Positions 49,501-62,339 of a stretch of DNA of 64,000 bases are shown piece by piece (position 1 is the first letter of the stretch; every line of letters begins with the position of its first letter). The notes beneath the pieces are model-generated. The model was not told where the DNA came from. It was given only the letters and a program-made list of their open reading frames with translations, and did not search any database. This DNA comes from Ophiocordyceps camponoti-saundersi (nom. inval.). Its lineage: Eukaryota > Ascomycota > Sordariomycetes > Hypocreales > Ophiocordycipitaceae. Where the stretch lies: the NCBI GenBank assembly GCA_003339415.1, contig PDHQ01000159.1:1-64000 (forward strand), in the 5' to 3' direction. The position numbers were made by a program, and so were the translations under genes.

Positions 49501-52500
49501 ACTAATATAAACTTAGTCCTATTTACGGCTATTAGGAATAGTCCTATATAGTTTATAGTAAGGACCTAAAAAAGTGCTAAAATAGAGATTAGCTAATCTA
49601 GCGCCTTTAGCTTTTAGTTAGAATATAAAGTATATTCTCTATAACTTACTATATAAGATATAATATCCTAAGCTATTCTAGGCTAGAAGATATATATATA
49701 GAGTCGCTAACGCGTAGTATCTAGCTTAAAATAGCTACTTAAATTATAAGCTTAGTAAAGTGCTTACGGGATCTCGTATCGGAGAAGGTATCTCTACTAC
49801 TTAGTTAAATAACTCCCTTTATATAGTAGAGTATTCGTTTATATTAACTATTTAAAAGATACCGCCTATCGTCTAATACGATTTACTAAAATACGATTAA
49901 GTTTATTAGGAACTTTGCTATATTATAGCTAATTAACTATATCTACGTAATAGTAATCTATATAATAGTTTAATAGCCTTAATATCCTATCCGTTTCTCT
50001 TATAAGTACTATAGCTACTCGGAGGTTTACTCGGGTCTTATTATCTTATTTTTCCTAAGTTTATAAGGCTAATAAGGCATTCTATTAGAGCGCAATTAGT
50101 TATAGTAAAGGGGTGCCTATCTTATTAGTAGGTAGTTTCTTAAGGGGCATACCCGCTAGGTATTTAAGAAGCGCCTTATAGCCTTATAAGCTATCTTTCT
50201 ATTTCTATAGTCTAGTATTAATATTAACTATTCCCTAGTTTATAATATCCGCAGCTTAGTATTTATTAAATAGGAAGATTATCCTAGATAAACTATCCGC
50301 AGCTTAGTTTCGCAAACCCTTAATATAGGCAATCTTAATATTTAGCAGCCGCAGCTTAGTTACTTATTAAGTGTAAATACCTTTATAGCCCTTAGAAGTT
50401 AGGAACTATATAATAGGGAAGTGGTATATAAAGATAGTTAATTTATCTATTATACGGAATAGATATTAGTAGTGACGGCAGAATTCGACTAAAGTATAAA
50501 GTTCCCGCTTATATATTCTATAATTACGCTATATCTTCGTAAAGAGAAAGAAGTTATATAAAATCGGCACTAAGCTATCTCCTTATTATTATAGGATAAT
50601 ATAGCTTACTCTAAACCTTAAAGTATCTATATATATAAGTACTAGCTTATTAAGTTAAGGCCCGTAGATAGCTATTACTACTTCGGCGAGAGACTTAAGG
50701 ATTATAAAAGATAAAGCCTTAGATAGCCCCTATAAGAAGGGAATATTTTTAGTAAGTTACGTTAATAGTCGGGAGAACTTTACGTAATTAACTATCTATC
50801 TCCGGCAGGGTCCGATTACTCCGAGAAATACCCTAACTTACCTCTAATTCGTTAGCACCGGCTATTCTTAGATTTTCTAAAGCCTCTTAAGCTTAATTAT
50901 AATCCGTTTACCTATATAATACGTCTATCCTACTACTAGGATTTTTATTATATTAAGAAAGACTTTCTTAAAACTTAACTAGAGTAAGGCCTATAATAAT
51001 CTAAGCAGAAAGTAGTCCCTAATAAACGCTTATTATTCCTCGAATATAGTATATTTTAAGAAGATATTATCTATATAGTTATTAAGAGGCGTAATATAAT
51101 AGCTTTTAGTAAGGACCGCTAATAAAGATAGTTCGGGCAGAGGTTTAGGTATAGCTTTAAATACTAGCTTTATTATTTCGGTAAAGCTATAAGCTACGGA
51201 TTAGGTCCCCTAAGGGAGCCTTATAGGCTATAATTAGGAAAAACTAGGGATTTAAAACGCTAGAACGTGGCGCAGTTTAGATACGACGGGTATAGCTTAG
51301 TAGCTATACTTTAAGTTAAATATACTAAATAAACCTATTTTTAGATCTAAGAGTCTATTATAAAGCTCCGATAATAACGGGATAGTAATACCTAGCAAGT
51401 TTTCGTTAACGTTATAATAGTTAATTATTAATCGTATTTCAGCTTATAAGTTAGACTTATCCTTAACTACTATAATAGGTTCCGCTAACTATTAGCTTAA
51501 CTTACCGTTAGCCGCTACTATATACTTATAAATTCCTAAGTTAATATTCTTATAAATAATTTTATTTATCTAATATTATTCTAAAGCACTCTATCTTTTC
51601 TTCCTATTACGGTATTATAGTTTAGTTCCTAGTATAATCCTTAGGTAATATAAGAATAAGTTTATAGGTAGCATATCGCGTATATCCCGACCCTTAAGAT
51701 TACGATAAGTATAGAACGTACGTGCAATCTCCTCTCTTAAGTAATCCGGGACTAAAGGTTTAAGCGTAATACTATAGGCGTTAAACTATACTATAACTAA
51801 ATATTTATTAATAGAATTATTAATTTCTTATCGCTAAACTCTCCTCTATATTAGGAATAGTAACACTAATAGCTTATCTGCCTATAGCCTAAGCTAGTAT
51901 TATTTACTTAACTATTATTTAGTTATAGGTCTAGTAACTAAATCGCTCTATAATTATTAGGGACTATTAAGTATAGTCTCTATAGCAGCCGTAGTTAAGG
52001 AAAGAAGATTAGAATCGATAAGGGGGTAATAGTAAGAAATAAGAGCATAATTTATATAAAAGTCTATCTAAGTTTATATATATATAGCCTACCTTATTAA
52101 TCTAAGGGCGTAGCTTATAAATAAAGTAATTAGGTTTATAATAAAATATATAAAGTCTAAACTAATAATAATATTTCTAGTTAGCTATAGTTTTATAACC
52201 TGCCTAGGTTAGCGCTAATAACTTAGTTTAACGATTTAATCTAATTATCGTTATTATTCTTAGAAGTTAAGTTTTTAGAAGAGGTATTAGAGTCGTTCTT
52301 ATTATTACTATCTATATTTTCGGACGTTAATTTAGGGAGCCTAATAAACTTCCTTAAGATAGGCGGGGCGTTAAGCGCTAGGACTAACTTCTATCTTAGC
52401 GATATAGCTATTTACGGGCCTTATAAGGCTACTAGTATATTACCTTAATTATAATCTCTAATTATTAAAGTGCCGGTCTTAATATAGATAATAGCGTTAA

Positions 52501-55412
52501 TATTAAAGAGCTAAGGTATACCTAATAGAAGGGGTAGGTTATCGACCACGTTATTATTTTTAAGCTTAATAATCGCCTAGACTTCTCTAATTACCTTAAA
52601 GATATTTATATTTAGGATAGTAAAATTATAAACGGGAATACGCGATCTATCCGCGATTTTTATAGCTAGCTTACTAAACCTAATATCTTTTAAGTTTATA
52701 ACGGGGATCTTATTATAATTAGCAAAATCGTAGTTAATAAAACTTACCTAAGACCCTTAGTTTACTATTATATTTTTATCTGCTAGCTTTAGGGACTTAT
52801 TTTTACTATCGACTTAGAATAAGATAGTATATAGAACTCTAAAGGTCTTATAATCTTTAGTTTCTTTAATTAAACGGGTATTTATATCCTACCTAGCTAG
52901 GTTAACTCTATTACTGCTAATATATATTACTTTAAACTTACCCTTACCCTTACTTTTAGCCTTCGTCTTAATAGAGGTCTATCTCTTACGTAACGAAAGA
53001 TACCTAAATTGCTTAGCCCCTTCTAAACTTACCTGCTAGAAATTTACTAGATTAATAGGCATAATAAATCTCTTCGCTAGTTTAATCTAATTAATATTAC
53101 CTAGGCTATCTCTTACTTAGACTTCCGCTAAACCCTTAGCCCTCTTTTTCTTATTAGCTATTATACTCTTCTTAGCACTTAATAGTCCTAGCTAATTAGG
53201 CACTTTAGGCGTTTTATAATATAAGGTTACCTCTAGGTTTAAATTATTCTTAAATATTTCCTCTAAAAGTATCGGGTTAATTAATCTCTTTTTAATCGGT
53301 AGTTTACTAAGTCCGGCTACTATAACTAATACTATAAGTATGTTATAAACTATCTTACTAAGTTTAATATTATCTTTATCTATTATAGTAAGTAATTAGA
53401 GCTTATAAGCTATAATATTAGTATTATTAATATTACCTATATTACCTTATATAGACTTATTAATTCCTAAACTAATAATATTAGAATAAACGTTCTTACT
53501 ACTATTTATAAGTATATCGTAGAGTTTATTAATTAGACCTTAGTAAAGGTTCCGTTCTAAGAGGTTTTAATATCTAAGGTTAACCTAGTGCGCCGTAATA
53601 GCCTAGGTTATTAGTAAAGGTATAGTAATTACCTATTAAAGGGGCTTCGGGCCTCTGCTAATTATAGTTAAACCTCTTAAGATATCTTTCTCCTAACTTT
53701 AAAGCTGCTACGCTTTGGGAGTAGTATAAGATATAGCGTAGTGCCTAGGTTACCTATATTTAAAGTAAATAACCTAGTTTAGTAGAAGGGAAAGTAAACT
53801 ATTTATATATATATTAGTCGAGTCTTTTAAGTTTGCCTAGTTAACCTATTTGCTATTATTACTACTACGGCCTCTATAATAGCCTCCGCGATACTTACTT
53901 TAGTAGTTATTCTAGCGGTAGTTATTTAAAAAGCGATAAGACCTACCTTAACCTTTATAATAAGTCCTACGATTTAAGCTATTAAGACGATCTATTTAGT
54001 TTAGACGAACGTTATCTTTAAGATATCCTATCTAGTTAGGTTAGTCCTAGTAGCTTACTATAGTTATATTAGTAGTAGCTTAGGGAGTTAATACTTACTA
54101 ACGGGGCTTATATCCTAGTCTCTCCTTAATTAATATATTAGGGGAGTAACTAAACTTCTCTTAGAAGAGCTATCGTATAATTAAGGCTATTACTACTTAC
54201 TTACGGGCTTAGCGCTTAACTTATTCCGTAAGATAAATATCCTTAGCTACTTAGACGATATCTTATACTTCTATAAGACTTAAAGCTATTATAGCTCGTT
54301 AAGTAGTTATAATATATCGAAGTTCTTAGTCGGCTATACTCGTAATAAATTTTTAGATAATTATACTAAGGATAGCTATCTCTAATAGGGGAAGGACTTA
54401 TATAGCCGATACTCGGTCTTATCCCCTAATAGACCGAAGTATCTAGTAAGTGCGATTATAGTATATTTAGAGCGACTTACTATCTTACTAGCCGAATATT
54501 ATTAGCACTCGAAGTTATTATAAGATATAATTTAAAGCAAATCTCTCCTTAAGTAATATTTATAAAACTTTTAAGTTTACTTTAGTTACTATACTATTTC
54601 TAGTATTAATATAGATATTATAGAGTAATATATTACTATTAATAAAGTCGGCGGCTACGCTTACTAAGCTAATATTAATTACTCGGATTTTATCGTTATA
54701 GTAAGGTATATTACTATTAAGGCGAATAAAGGCGAGGTCGATTACCTCTAGCTAGCGATAAGCGCTATATATCTTATCGAACTTACTAATATTTGCCTAA
54801 GTTAGTAGCTTAATCTATCGGCTATTCCTACTATCCTAGTAAGGCTAATTATAAGAAGCTATAAGATTTAGTTAAAGCCGATACTTACCGAGGGCATATA
54901 TAGCTAATACCTTTATAATAATATTATTTAGAAAAATTAGTTCTAGGTTATAGAATAGAGTAGGGAAAAGGGACGAGGCACGAAAAACGAAGGCTAAGTT
55001 AATTTAGTATATATTAAAGGTTATATATATATATATATATAAAGAAAGAGAAAAAGAATAAGATAATAGAGAGTAGAAAAGGGGGCAATTCGTATCTTAT
55101 CGAAGAAGGAGCTAATATAGTTAGTAAGGTAGGACTTATCTATTATCTCCTTTAATTAGGGCAGGCGACGTAGTAAGATTACCTTATTAATCTATATAAC
55201 TTCCCGATTATTAAGCGAATTGCTATTAGGAAGGAACTTAATTACCGAGCAGGTAGGTTAGTTAGAAAAGGGGCAAAATAAAGTTCTTAGTAATATCTTA
55301 GGAGCCTTAAGTTTATTATTATATTAAGTCGAGTATAGTTACGTTCCTAAGCGTATACGGTAATCGGCAATTAGTGCTAAGAGATTAATCCCCCCCCCCT
55401 ATCTTAGTTACT
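46501..55412 (-). pseudogene. pol: Ty3/gypsy gag-pol relic
   Basis: A dead Ty3/gypsy retrotransposon on the minus strand, with domains in the gypsy order Gag, PR, RT, RH, INT. Reading from high to low coordinates: an Arg/Gly-rich Gag-type tail (GGYYRGRSSNNSK) near 53850-53960; a protease-like part at 52430-52780 (GSxVSFINYDFA, then LLLGIPxLFNINAII). RT is at about 51260-51560 (EPIIVVKDKSN, RLIINYYNVN, FSIFNLKYSYQAI, the last with Asp now Asn compared with the usual DLxxGYHQI). The RNase H end is near 50285-50335 (AYIKGLRNxAADSLSRI, gypsy ADALSR). The integrase core is at 49440-49620 (LTINYIGLFLIAVNRTKFI, LVLVNYFSYFI, both with Asp to Asn). Another unassigned minus-strand frame fills 47500-48420 (YAYLTRDYRLK, KKVINYIIKLANSNFK). 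Stops fall at Gln/Trp-type codons. Confidence 0.88.
55390..55399. repeat. Poly-C run (C10)
   Basis: Ten C next to the right terminal repeat of the gypsy element. Confidence 0.9.
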
Positions 55413-55617
55413 AGCTAGATAAGTTAATAGCGGAGGGATTAAATAAACTAATTATAAGTATAAGAAATAAGCTTAATACGAAGATTAATAAGTGCCCTTA
55501 TTAATTAATATATATATATATCCTCTAAGAATAACTACCCCTTATATAAGTAGTTAAGTAAGTGTTAGTTATATAATTAGAATAACGTAATCCCCTTTTA
55601 ACCTTCCCCCTCTAGCT
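55413..55617 (-). repeat. Right terminal direct repeat of gypsy element (candidate LTR)
   Basis: Partner of 46295-46500. It would be the 5' LTR of the minus-strand element. Contains gcggagggattaaataaact, gcccttattaattaat and aataacgtaatccccttt. The pair spans 9.3 kb in all. Confidence 0.65.
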
Positions 55618-55930
55618 GCTTATAAGTACGGTACGTACTTACTTATTAGTAAGACACGCTATAGTGCGCACCTCTTTATAAACCTACTTCGCCTATCGGC
55701 AATAGCCGATACGTACCTAACTACTTTACTTTTAACGATATTTTATAAAAATATAACTATCGTTAGTTTTTTTTACTATATCGCTAAGGCTAAAAGTTAG
55801 ATATAAAAGACCGGGCGGAGGAAGCTATAAGAGGCAGAGAGAAACTAAATACTTCTACTAATATTCTTATAACTATTACGGATATTTATAGACGCCGCGA
55901 AATAAGTTATAAAGATTAGAAATATAAATA
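55618..55930. other. Spacer between gypsy and family A cluster
   Basis: About 310 bp with no recognised gene. Contains several gc-richer words (gtacggtacgtacttac, gacacgctatagtgcgcacc) and a little CA/TG, so it may be less heavily mutated. Confidence 0.45.
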
Positions 55931-56495
55931 GTTCGGCGACGGTAAGAGATATGCGAAAATAAAACGGATATTAAATAAGTATAAAACGTAATAAAAGACT
56001 ATTAGAGAGTTTAATTAAATAATATATTAAGCTTCCCTTTTTTTTAAAAGCTTTAGGAGATTAGGATATAAGGGGCGCTTAAGGGTTAAGATAGGATAGC
56101 GGCTATTACTAAGTATATAGCGTAGTTTAGTTTCCGTAGAAAATAAAGGAATTAAGCAGTATAGCTATCTTAAAAGTCGTATATCGTAAATTAAGTATTA
56201 AAAGGTACTTATAGTAAAATTTCTACTAAATAGAATTATAGCTTTATCTTAAACCTTATACCTTTATATAACGAATTACCTATTTAAATACTAGTTTAGA
56301 GGACTAAGGCTATCGATAAAATAGTCGTTACCTTACTTCTCCTTATTTCCTTTATCTTTTTATAAAAAATAACTTCCTAAGAGAATTACTATTAAGCTTA
56401 TACTTATTTAGCTAAAGATCGCCTCTTCTATTAGTTAAAGATAATAGTGACCGAGGAAGTTACGCCCCGTAGGGATTTGCTGCGCTTACTTAGAT

Positions 56496-56532
<37 letters not shown>

Positions 56533-56656
56533 ACCCCCCCCCCCCGCCCCCACCCACCCCCCCNNNNNNNNNNTGGAGCGGAGAGGTTGCCCCCCCGGCG
56601 TTGTTTCGGCCCTGTTTTATGTTGCCCCCCCCCCCCCCCCCCCCTTACCCGCTAAA
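55931..56656 (+). mobile_element. Family A, copy 7, broken by poly-C and an N gap
   Basis: Starts gttcggcgacggtaaga and follows the family to tacgccccgtagggatttgctgc. Where the family normally reads tatccttcttcccc, this copy has poly-C, the N gap, and more poly-C, then acccgctaaa at 56647-56656. Without the insert it would have about the usual length. Confidence 0.7.
56498..56644. other. Poly-C tracts, 10-base N gap and un-RIPed islet
   Basis: C run from 56498, interrupted by single A and G bases, then N at 56564-56573. Then follow 49 bases with TG in several places (ttgtttcgg, ctgttttatgttg), then C again from 56623 to 56644. The islet has a composition unlike anything else in the RIP zone. 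A + frame open from 56447 to 56665 is a Pro-rich artefact of the C runs. I read this as a scaffold join or low-quality consensus. Confidence 0.9.
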
Positions 56657-56660
56657 GTAG

Positions 56661-57288
56661 TATAGCGGCGGTAGCAAATATACTTAAGGAAAAATACGAT
56701 TTAGCCTTTTCTAGTAAGCTATAAAAGGCATGAACGGCGCTTAATTAAATAGTAACTTAACCGTTTCCTTATCCTAGGAGCTTCTAAAAATTAGAAGATA
56801 AAAAGCGGTTAAGATAGGATAAGGGCTATAACTAAATATATAGCGTAAATTAGTTTTATCGAAGAGAGGAATATATTAAGCAATACTTAGCCCTTTAACC
56901 TTATATTTATAGCTATCTTTAGAGTTATATATTAAGTTAAGTTTTAGAGCGGACTTATAGTATTTTTTTTTTAGCAAAAACCCTATAAAACGGAATTATA
57001 ACTTCGTTTTAAACCTTATACCTATTAGTAGGAATTACTAATTTAATTACCCGTTTCGAAATTTTAAGAGTTTATTTAAATAATTATTCCTTTCTTTTAG
57101 CTTATTCCCTTTACTTTTATATAGCAAATCGACTTCCTATTATTTTCCTTATAGGGAATTACTATCTAGCTTAACCCTATATAAGAAAGGATACCGCCTT
57201 ATATTAGTTAAAGACTTCAGTTATGTAGGAAGTTACGTACTCTAGATATCTGCGAAGCTTACTTAGGGTATCCTTCTCCCCGCGTAAA
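56661..57288 (+). mobile_element. Family A, copy 8
   Basis: Starts tatagcggcggtagcaaat, four bases after the right end of copy 7, with tag between them. It ends ccgcgtaaa. All internal landmarks are present. Head-to-tail neighbours of the same family sharing TAG fit insertion at a TA next to an existing copy. Confidence 0.8.
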
Positions 57289-57562
57289 AAAAGCTTATTA
57301 CGAATATAAGTAATATAAGTAACTAAGAAGATATAATATAATAAAATAGGCTTATTTATTATATATTAAGAATAAAGGAATATTTAAAAGGCGTTTAAAT
57401 AAAGATTTATTTTCTTCCTAAGTATTCTTATAATTATAAGGGTTTATTATATATATATTATATTTTCTATAATTACGAAGAAAGGAACTAGTCTAGTATA
57501 GTTTAATAGCTAATAAGTATATAAAAATAGATTATAGGATAATATTCTTTTACTATATATAG
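57289..57562. other. Short RIP spacer
   Basis: About 270 bp between two family A copies. No gene recognised. Confidence 0.5.
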
Positions 57563-58180
57563 TTTAGCGGTAGTAATAGATACGCCTAAATAAAAATAAG
57601 CGTAAAACTTAGCTAGGGGATTTCTAGGGCTTATATAGGGTTTAATTAAATAGTTTCTAAACTTTCTTCTTTTCCTAAAGGTATTTAAGGATTAGGATAC
57701 GAAAGGTAAATAATATAAGACTAGGGTTATTACTAGGTATATAGCTTAGATTAGTTTCCCTTAAAAGAGGAAGAAATTAAGTAAGTAATTAGCCTCTAAC
57801 CTTATTTTTATAGCTTTTATAAAAATCGTATATTATAAGTTAAGTCTTAAAGAGGGCCTTAAGATAAAAACTCTACTAAATAGAATTATAACTTTATTTT
57901 TAACTTTATACTTTTATACTATAAATTACTAATTTAAATACTTACTCTAAGGTCCCTAGCACTTAATTAAGTTAGTCTTATCTTCCCTTCTTTTTCTTCT
58001 CTTATCTTTATATAGAAAACTAACTCCTTATTATTTTCTCTATAAAGAATTATTATCCGGCTTTTTCCCTTATAGCTAGAGACCCCCCCTTATATTAGTT
58101 AAAGCTTTTAGTTACTTAAGAAGTTACGCTACTTAGGTATCTACTATACTTACTTAAGGTATCTTTCTTCCCCTACTAAA
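57563..58180 (+). mobile_element. Family A, copy 9 (618 bp)
   Basis: Complete copy from tttagcggtagtaatag to ccctactaaa. Flanks are tag on the left and a-tag on the right, again a TA-containing duplication. Confidence 0.85.
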
Positions 58181-59247
58181 ATAGCTTATATTTAAAAAGG
58201 TATTATACGTTATACTCGTTTATATATAAAATTTTATATAAGATTATTATTATTATCGTAACTAAATAATATATTAATAATTAGAAATATTAGCTTATTT
58301 AACTATATTATTATATTATATAAAGCTTTAGGTATTCGCTTCTTAATCCTTAAAGAAATAGTAATAGTAGTAGTTATCTTTTTATATAAATTATTAAGCT
58401 TTTCCTAAGATATTTCCTAAAAGTTATCTATTAACCTAAATACCGGTTAGGGTAGAGGGAGAAAGATATTAGTATTTATTATAAAAAGTATTAATCTTAA
58501 AATATAAGATTATAATTCCCTAATACTAAACTTAAGAGCTATTCGGTAAATATAAAAATATAAGTATACGTTATTAGATAAAATATCCTCGCTAATATAA
58601 GCGAAAGGGTTATAGTCTTCGTCGGCGAATATTTCGGAGCTAATATTATCTAATATAATATTATCCTAGCTAGTAAGGGGAGAATTATAATATAAGTTAT
58701 AATAATCGCAAATATAATACCCGGTATAAGTATATTAAAGGAGGTATTAGAGTATAAAAAGATATTATTCCGAGAGGTTAAGTTAGATATAATAAGAAGG
58801 GGGTAATAACTTATAAATATTAAGGTTAGTTTTATTTATCGATCCTCTTAATATACTTATAAGATAAGAGAAGTAATAAGAATAAAAGATATATAAAAGT
58901 AATAACGAGATAAGAGACGAATAAAATTAAGAGAAATAATAGGTATATACTTAGGAATCGATATTCTTAAAATATAGTATATTCTAATATAGATAGAGGC
59001 GATATAAGTAAAATACTTAGTTTCGATAAGTAATTATAATATCCGAATATTTACGATCGAATAAAATATAGTAAGTATTAAGTAAATATAAGGTATTATT
59101 ATAATTAATTTAAGATCTTATATAAGAGGACTAAGGTCGCGGTTAGGCCGTTATTCTAATTTTTCGTTAGAGGTAAGGGAGGCAAATAGAGAAAAGAATA
59201 GGGAAATAAAGGCTAAAAAATAAAAAGTATCGAATAAGATAGTTAAA

Positions 59248-59880
59248 GGGGGCGGAGATAGAAAGAAGATAAGATAAGTAAGGGAGAAGGAGAAGGAGAG
59301 GGGGAGTAAAATAGTATTAATATATATAATAATAATACTAGTACGTAAAATATTAAGTAATAATAGGACTTTTTTTTTTTCTTACGGATATATTAGAGTT
59401 TAGGGAGTATATAAATAAATCTCCGGAATAATATCCGACGGCCGTAAAGGTTTAAGAGAGAGATAATAAGGTATATAAGGTAACGAGTTATAATCGGCAG
59501 AATACGAGAGATTAAATTCTAAGCGGATAGAAATAATATATAATACTACGAATAATTAGTTTAAGGGGGCGGAGATAAAAGATAAGATAAGTAGGGGAGG
59601 AGGAGAAGGAGAGGGGGGGTAAAATAGTATTTATATATATAATAATAGTGCTAATACGTAAAAGATTAAGTAACGATAAGAGTTTTTTTTTTTTTTCTTA
59701 CGGATATATTAAAGTTTAGGAAGTATATAAATATATCTCCGGTATAATATCTAATAGCTATAAAGGTTTAAAAGAGAGATAGTAAGGTATATAAGGTAAT
59801 AAGTTATAATTAGTAGAATACGAGAGATTAAATTCTAAGCGGAGAGGAATAATATATAATATTACGAATAATTAGGCGGT
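59248..59880 (+). repeat. 317-bp tandem duplication
   Basis: gggggcggagata at 59248 recurs at 59565. The full unit, with its GGAGAAGGAGAAGGAGAGGGGG-type purine core, a poly-T run and gagttataat-ggcagaatacgagag, is repeated once. Copies differ mainly by transitions. Confidence 0.85.
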
Positions 59881-60262
59881 TTATAATTAGTAAGATATAG
59901 AAGAGATCGAATCCTAGGTAGAGAGGAATAATATATAATATTACGAATAATTAGATAGTTTATAATTAGTAAGATATAAGAAAGATTAAATCCTAGGTAG
60001 ATAGGAATAATATATAGTATTATAAATAATTAAACGGTTTATAATTAATAAAATATAAGAGATTAGATCCCGGGCGGATAAGAATAATATATAGTACTAT
60101 AAATAATTAGGCGGTTTATAATTAGTAAGATATAGGAGAGATCGAATCCCGGGCGGAGAGAAAGGATATATAATATTACGAATAATTAGACGGTTTATAA
60201 TTAGCAGAATATAAGAGATCGGATCCTAGGCGGAGAGGAGAATATATAGTACTAAAAAGGTA
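59845..60262 (+). repeat. 78-bp minisatellite inside family I
   Basis: Units start attaggcggtttataatt at 59871 (variants at 59950, 60029, 60106 and 60184) with a period of 77-79 bp. Each carries a gat-gaatcc-gggcggaga block and an ataatatataatatta block. About five units, the last degenerate. Confidence 0.88.
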
Positions 60263-60794
60263 TAGACGGTTTAGGTAAAGAAGGGTAGGTAAGTAATAAA
60301 GTAGGGGAATATAGAAGTTGTAAAGGGATAGATTATAAGATAAGGGGCGTATAGTTAGGATTAAGAGAGAGAAGGGGTTTAGTATACTAGTAAAAAATAG
60401 GTATAGATATTTATATATAAAGGTCCCTAAAAAGGATAAGCTATAAAGAAAAAAATAACGAGAAAAAAGGAATATAAGATATATAAACTATATAAATATT
60501 AAAAAGATAAGGGGTTTAGTAAAGTATTTAAAACCCGGATATATATATATCTAAAGTTCGGTAAAGAGGATAGGCTAGAAAGAGAAATAACGAAAAAAAA
60601 ATAAAAGAATATACCTATATTAAAGAGTAAAATTATAAAATAAAGATAGGAGGTATTATATATTTAGGTACCGTAGCGCGCGGTAAAGGGGATATACTAA
60701 GCGTGACCGTAGTTTATAACTAAGATAAGGGGGTATCTAAATATTAGGGAATAAGCTAGTTTATATATATAGGATATAAAGAAAAAGTTAATTA

Positions 60795-61385
60795 TACGCG
60801 GAGGGATTATAGTAATACCTAGAAGGCGTAACTTCTTATATAATAATATCTATAACGGATATAGGGGTATCCCTAGCTATTAAAAATAGGCCGGATTATA
60901 ATTATTTATAATAATTAGTTAAAAAGTCGATTTTCTATATAAAAGCGGAAGAAAAGAGAAAATAGCTATTAGACTATTTAATTAAACTATCTAAATATCT
61001 AAAATAATATTAAAGCTAGTAATCTAAGATATAAAGATATAAAATTTAAGGTATAAATATAATACTAGTTAATATTTTTTTTTTTTTTTTTTTTTATAGT
61101 AAGCGGTCTCTAAGACTCGCCTTATAATATATAACCTTTATAATAGCCGCGAAGAGAAGCTTAAGGGCTAGAGACTTACTATTTTCTTAATTTATAAAGG
61201 GGGGGGCAAACTATACTATATACTTTAATTATAACCGCTATTTTACCTTAGCCGGCTTTATAATATTAATTTGCAAACTTTTAGGAATAGAGAAAATATA
61301 AATATAAATTAATATAGAGCTATATAAGTTCGTAATAGTATACTATCTCTATTTAGCGTTTATCTAAATATTTACTTAATCCCTT
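60795..61385 (-). mobile_element. Family A, copy 12 (minus strand)
   Basis: Reverse orientation of family A. On the + strand it reads aaggcgtaacttctta (complement of aagttacgcc), then tcgattttctatataaaagc, gactatttaattaaact, a T21 run at 61075-61095, ttataatatataaccttt and ttactattttcttaattta. Strongly mutated, and its ends are not legible. Confidence 0.6.
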
Positions 61386-61702
61386 TTTTTAAAGAAAACT
61401 AAAATATAATATATATTATTATTAGCTGCGATATTACTAAGTCCGCGTAGATAGCCTAAAATATATAAGAATAATAAAGGCTATAAAAAATAAGGAAACT
61501 ATTTTAATATACTTATTAAAGTCTAAAAAGGTCTTATATTTTTATCTAAAATTATTATCTTTTAGTATATCTAGAATATCCGCGAAATAAGTATATATTA
61601 TAATATATAATTATATTATAGTAACGGTTAATATTATAATATTTTAAGATATATATATAAAGGAATATATTATAGGTTATAATATATATAACTAAATATT
61701 AT
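61386..61702. other. RIP spacer
   Basis: About 320 bp with nothing recognisable. Confidence 0.5.
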
Positions 61703-62321
61703 TTTCGCGGCGGCGATAGATATACTTAAGGAAAAACGCGCGCCTACCTTAGTTAGGGAACTGCTAAGAGCTCGTATAGGGTTTAATTAAATAGTCCCTT
61801 AACCCCTTTTCCTTTTCCTAAGAGCTGCTAAGGGTTAATACGCGAAGGTAGCCGATTTAAGATAGGGGCGATCCCTAGGTATATAATATAAATTAGTTTT
61901 CCCTTAAAAGAGGATAAATTAAGTAAGTAATTAGCCCCTAACCTTATCTTTATAGCTATTATAAAAGTTATATATTATAAGTTAAATTTTAAAAAGGACT
62001 TATAGTAAAAACTTTACTAAATAGAATTATAACTTTATTTTAAACTTTATACTTTTATATTTTAAATTACTATTTTAGATACTTATTCTAAAATCCTTAC
62101 TACTTAATTAAATAGTTTCTATCTTTTTCTCTCTTCCTTTTTTTATTTCTATATAGAAAACCGACTTCTTATTATTTTCCTTATAGAGAATTACTATCCG
62201 GCTTATCCCTCTATAGCTAAAGATCCCTCTTTATATTAGTTAAAGACTCTAGTTACTTAAGAAGTTACGCCCCTTAAGTATCTACTACGCTCGCTTAAGG
62301 TATCCTTCTCCCCTCGCTAAA
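61703..62321 (+). mobile_element. Family A, copy 10 (619 bp)
   Basis: Complete copy from tttcgcggcggcgatag to cccctcgctaaa. Flanks are tat on the left and t-tat on the right. All internal landmarks are legible. Confidence 0.85.
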
Positions 62322-62339
62322 TTATATAATAGAATAATA

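Larger units (their letters stand above)
58260..60470 (+). repeat. Family I, copy 1 (long repeat with internal tandem arrays)
   Basis: Matches 62340-63740 in order: tcttaatcctta-aagaa, ttatctattaacctaaata, ctattcggtaaatata, aaaatatcct, the cggtataagtatatta block and a ggtttagta-actagtaaaa block near 60373. It is longer than copy 2 because it contains a 317-bp tandem duplication and a 78-bp minisatellite. No protein was recognised. Confidence 0.65.

Noticed and set aside
56447..56665. Open + frame of 72 residues, Pro-rich
   Set aside because: Made of poly-C and crosses the N gap.
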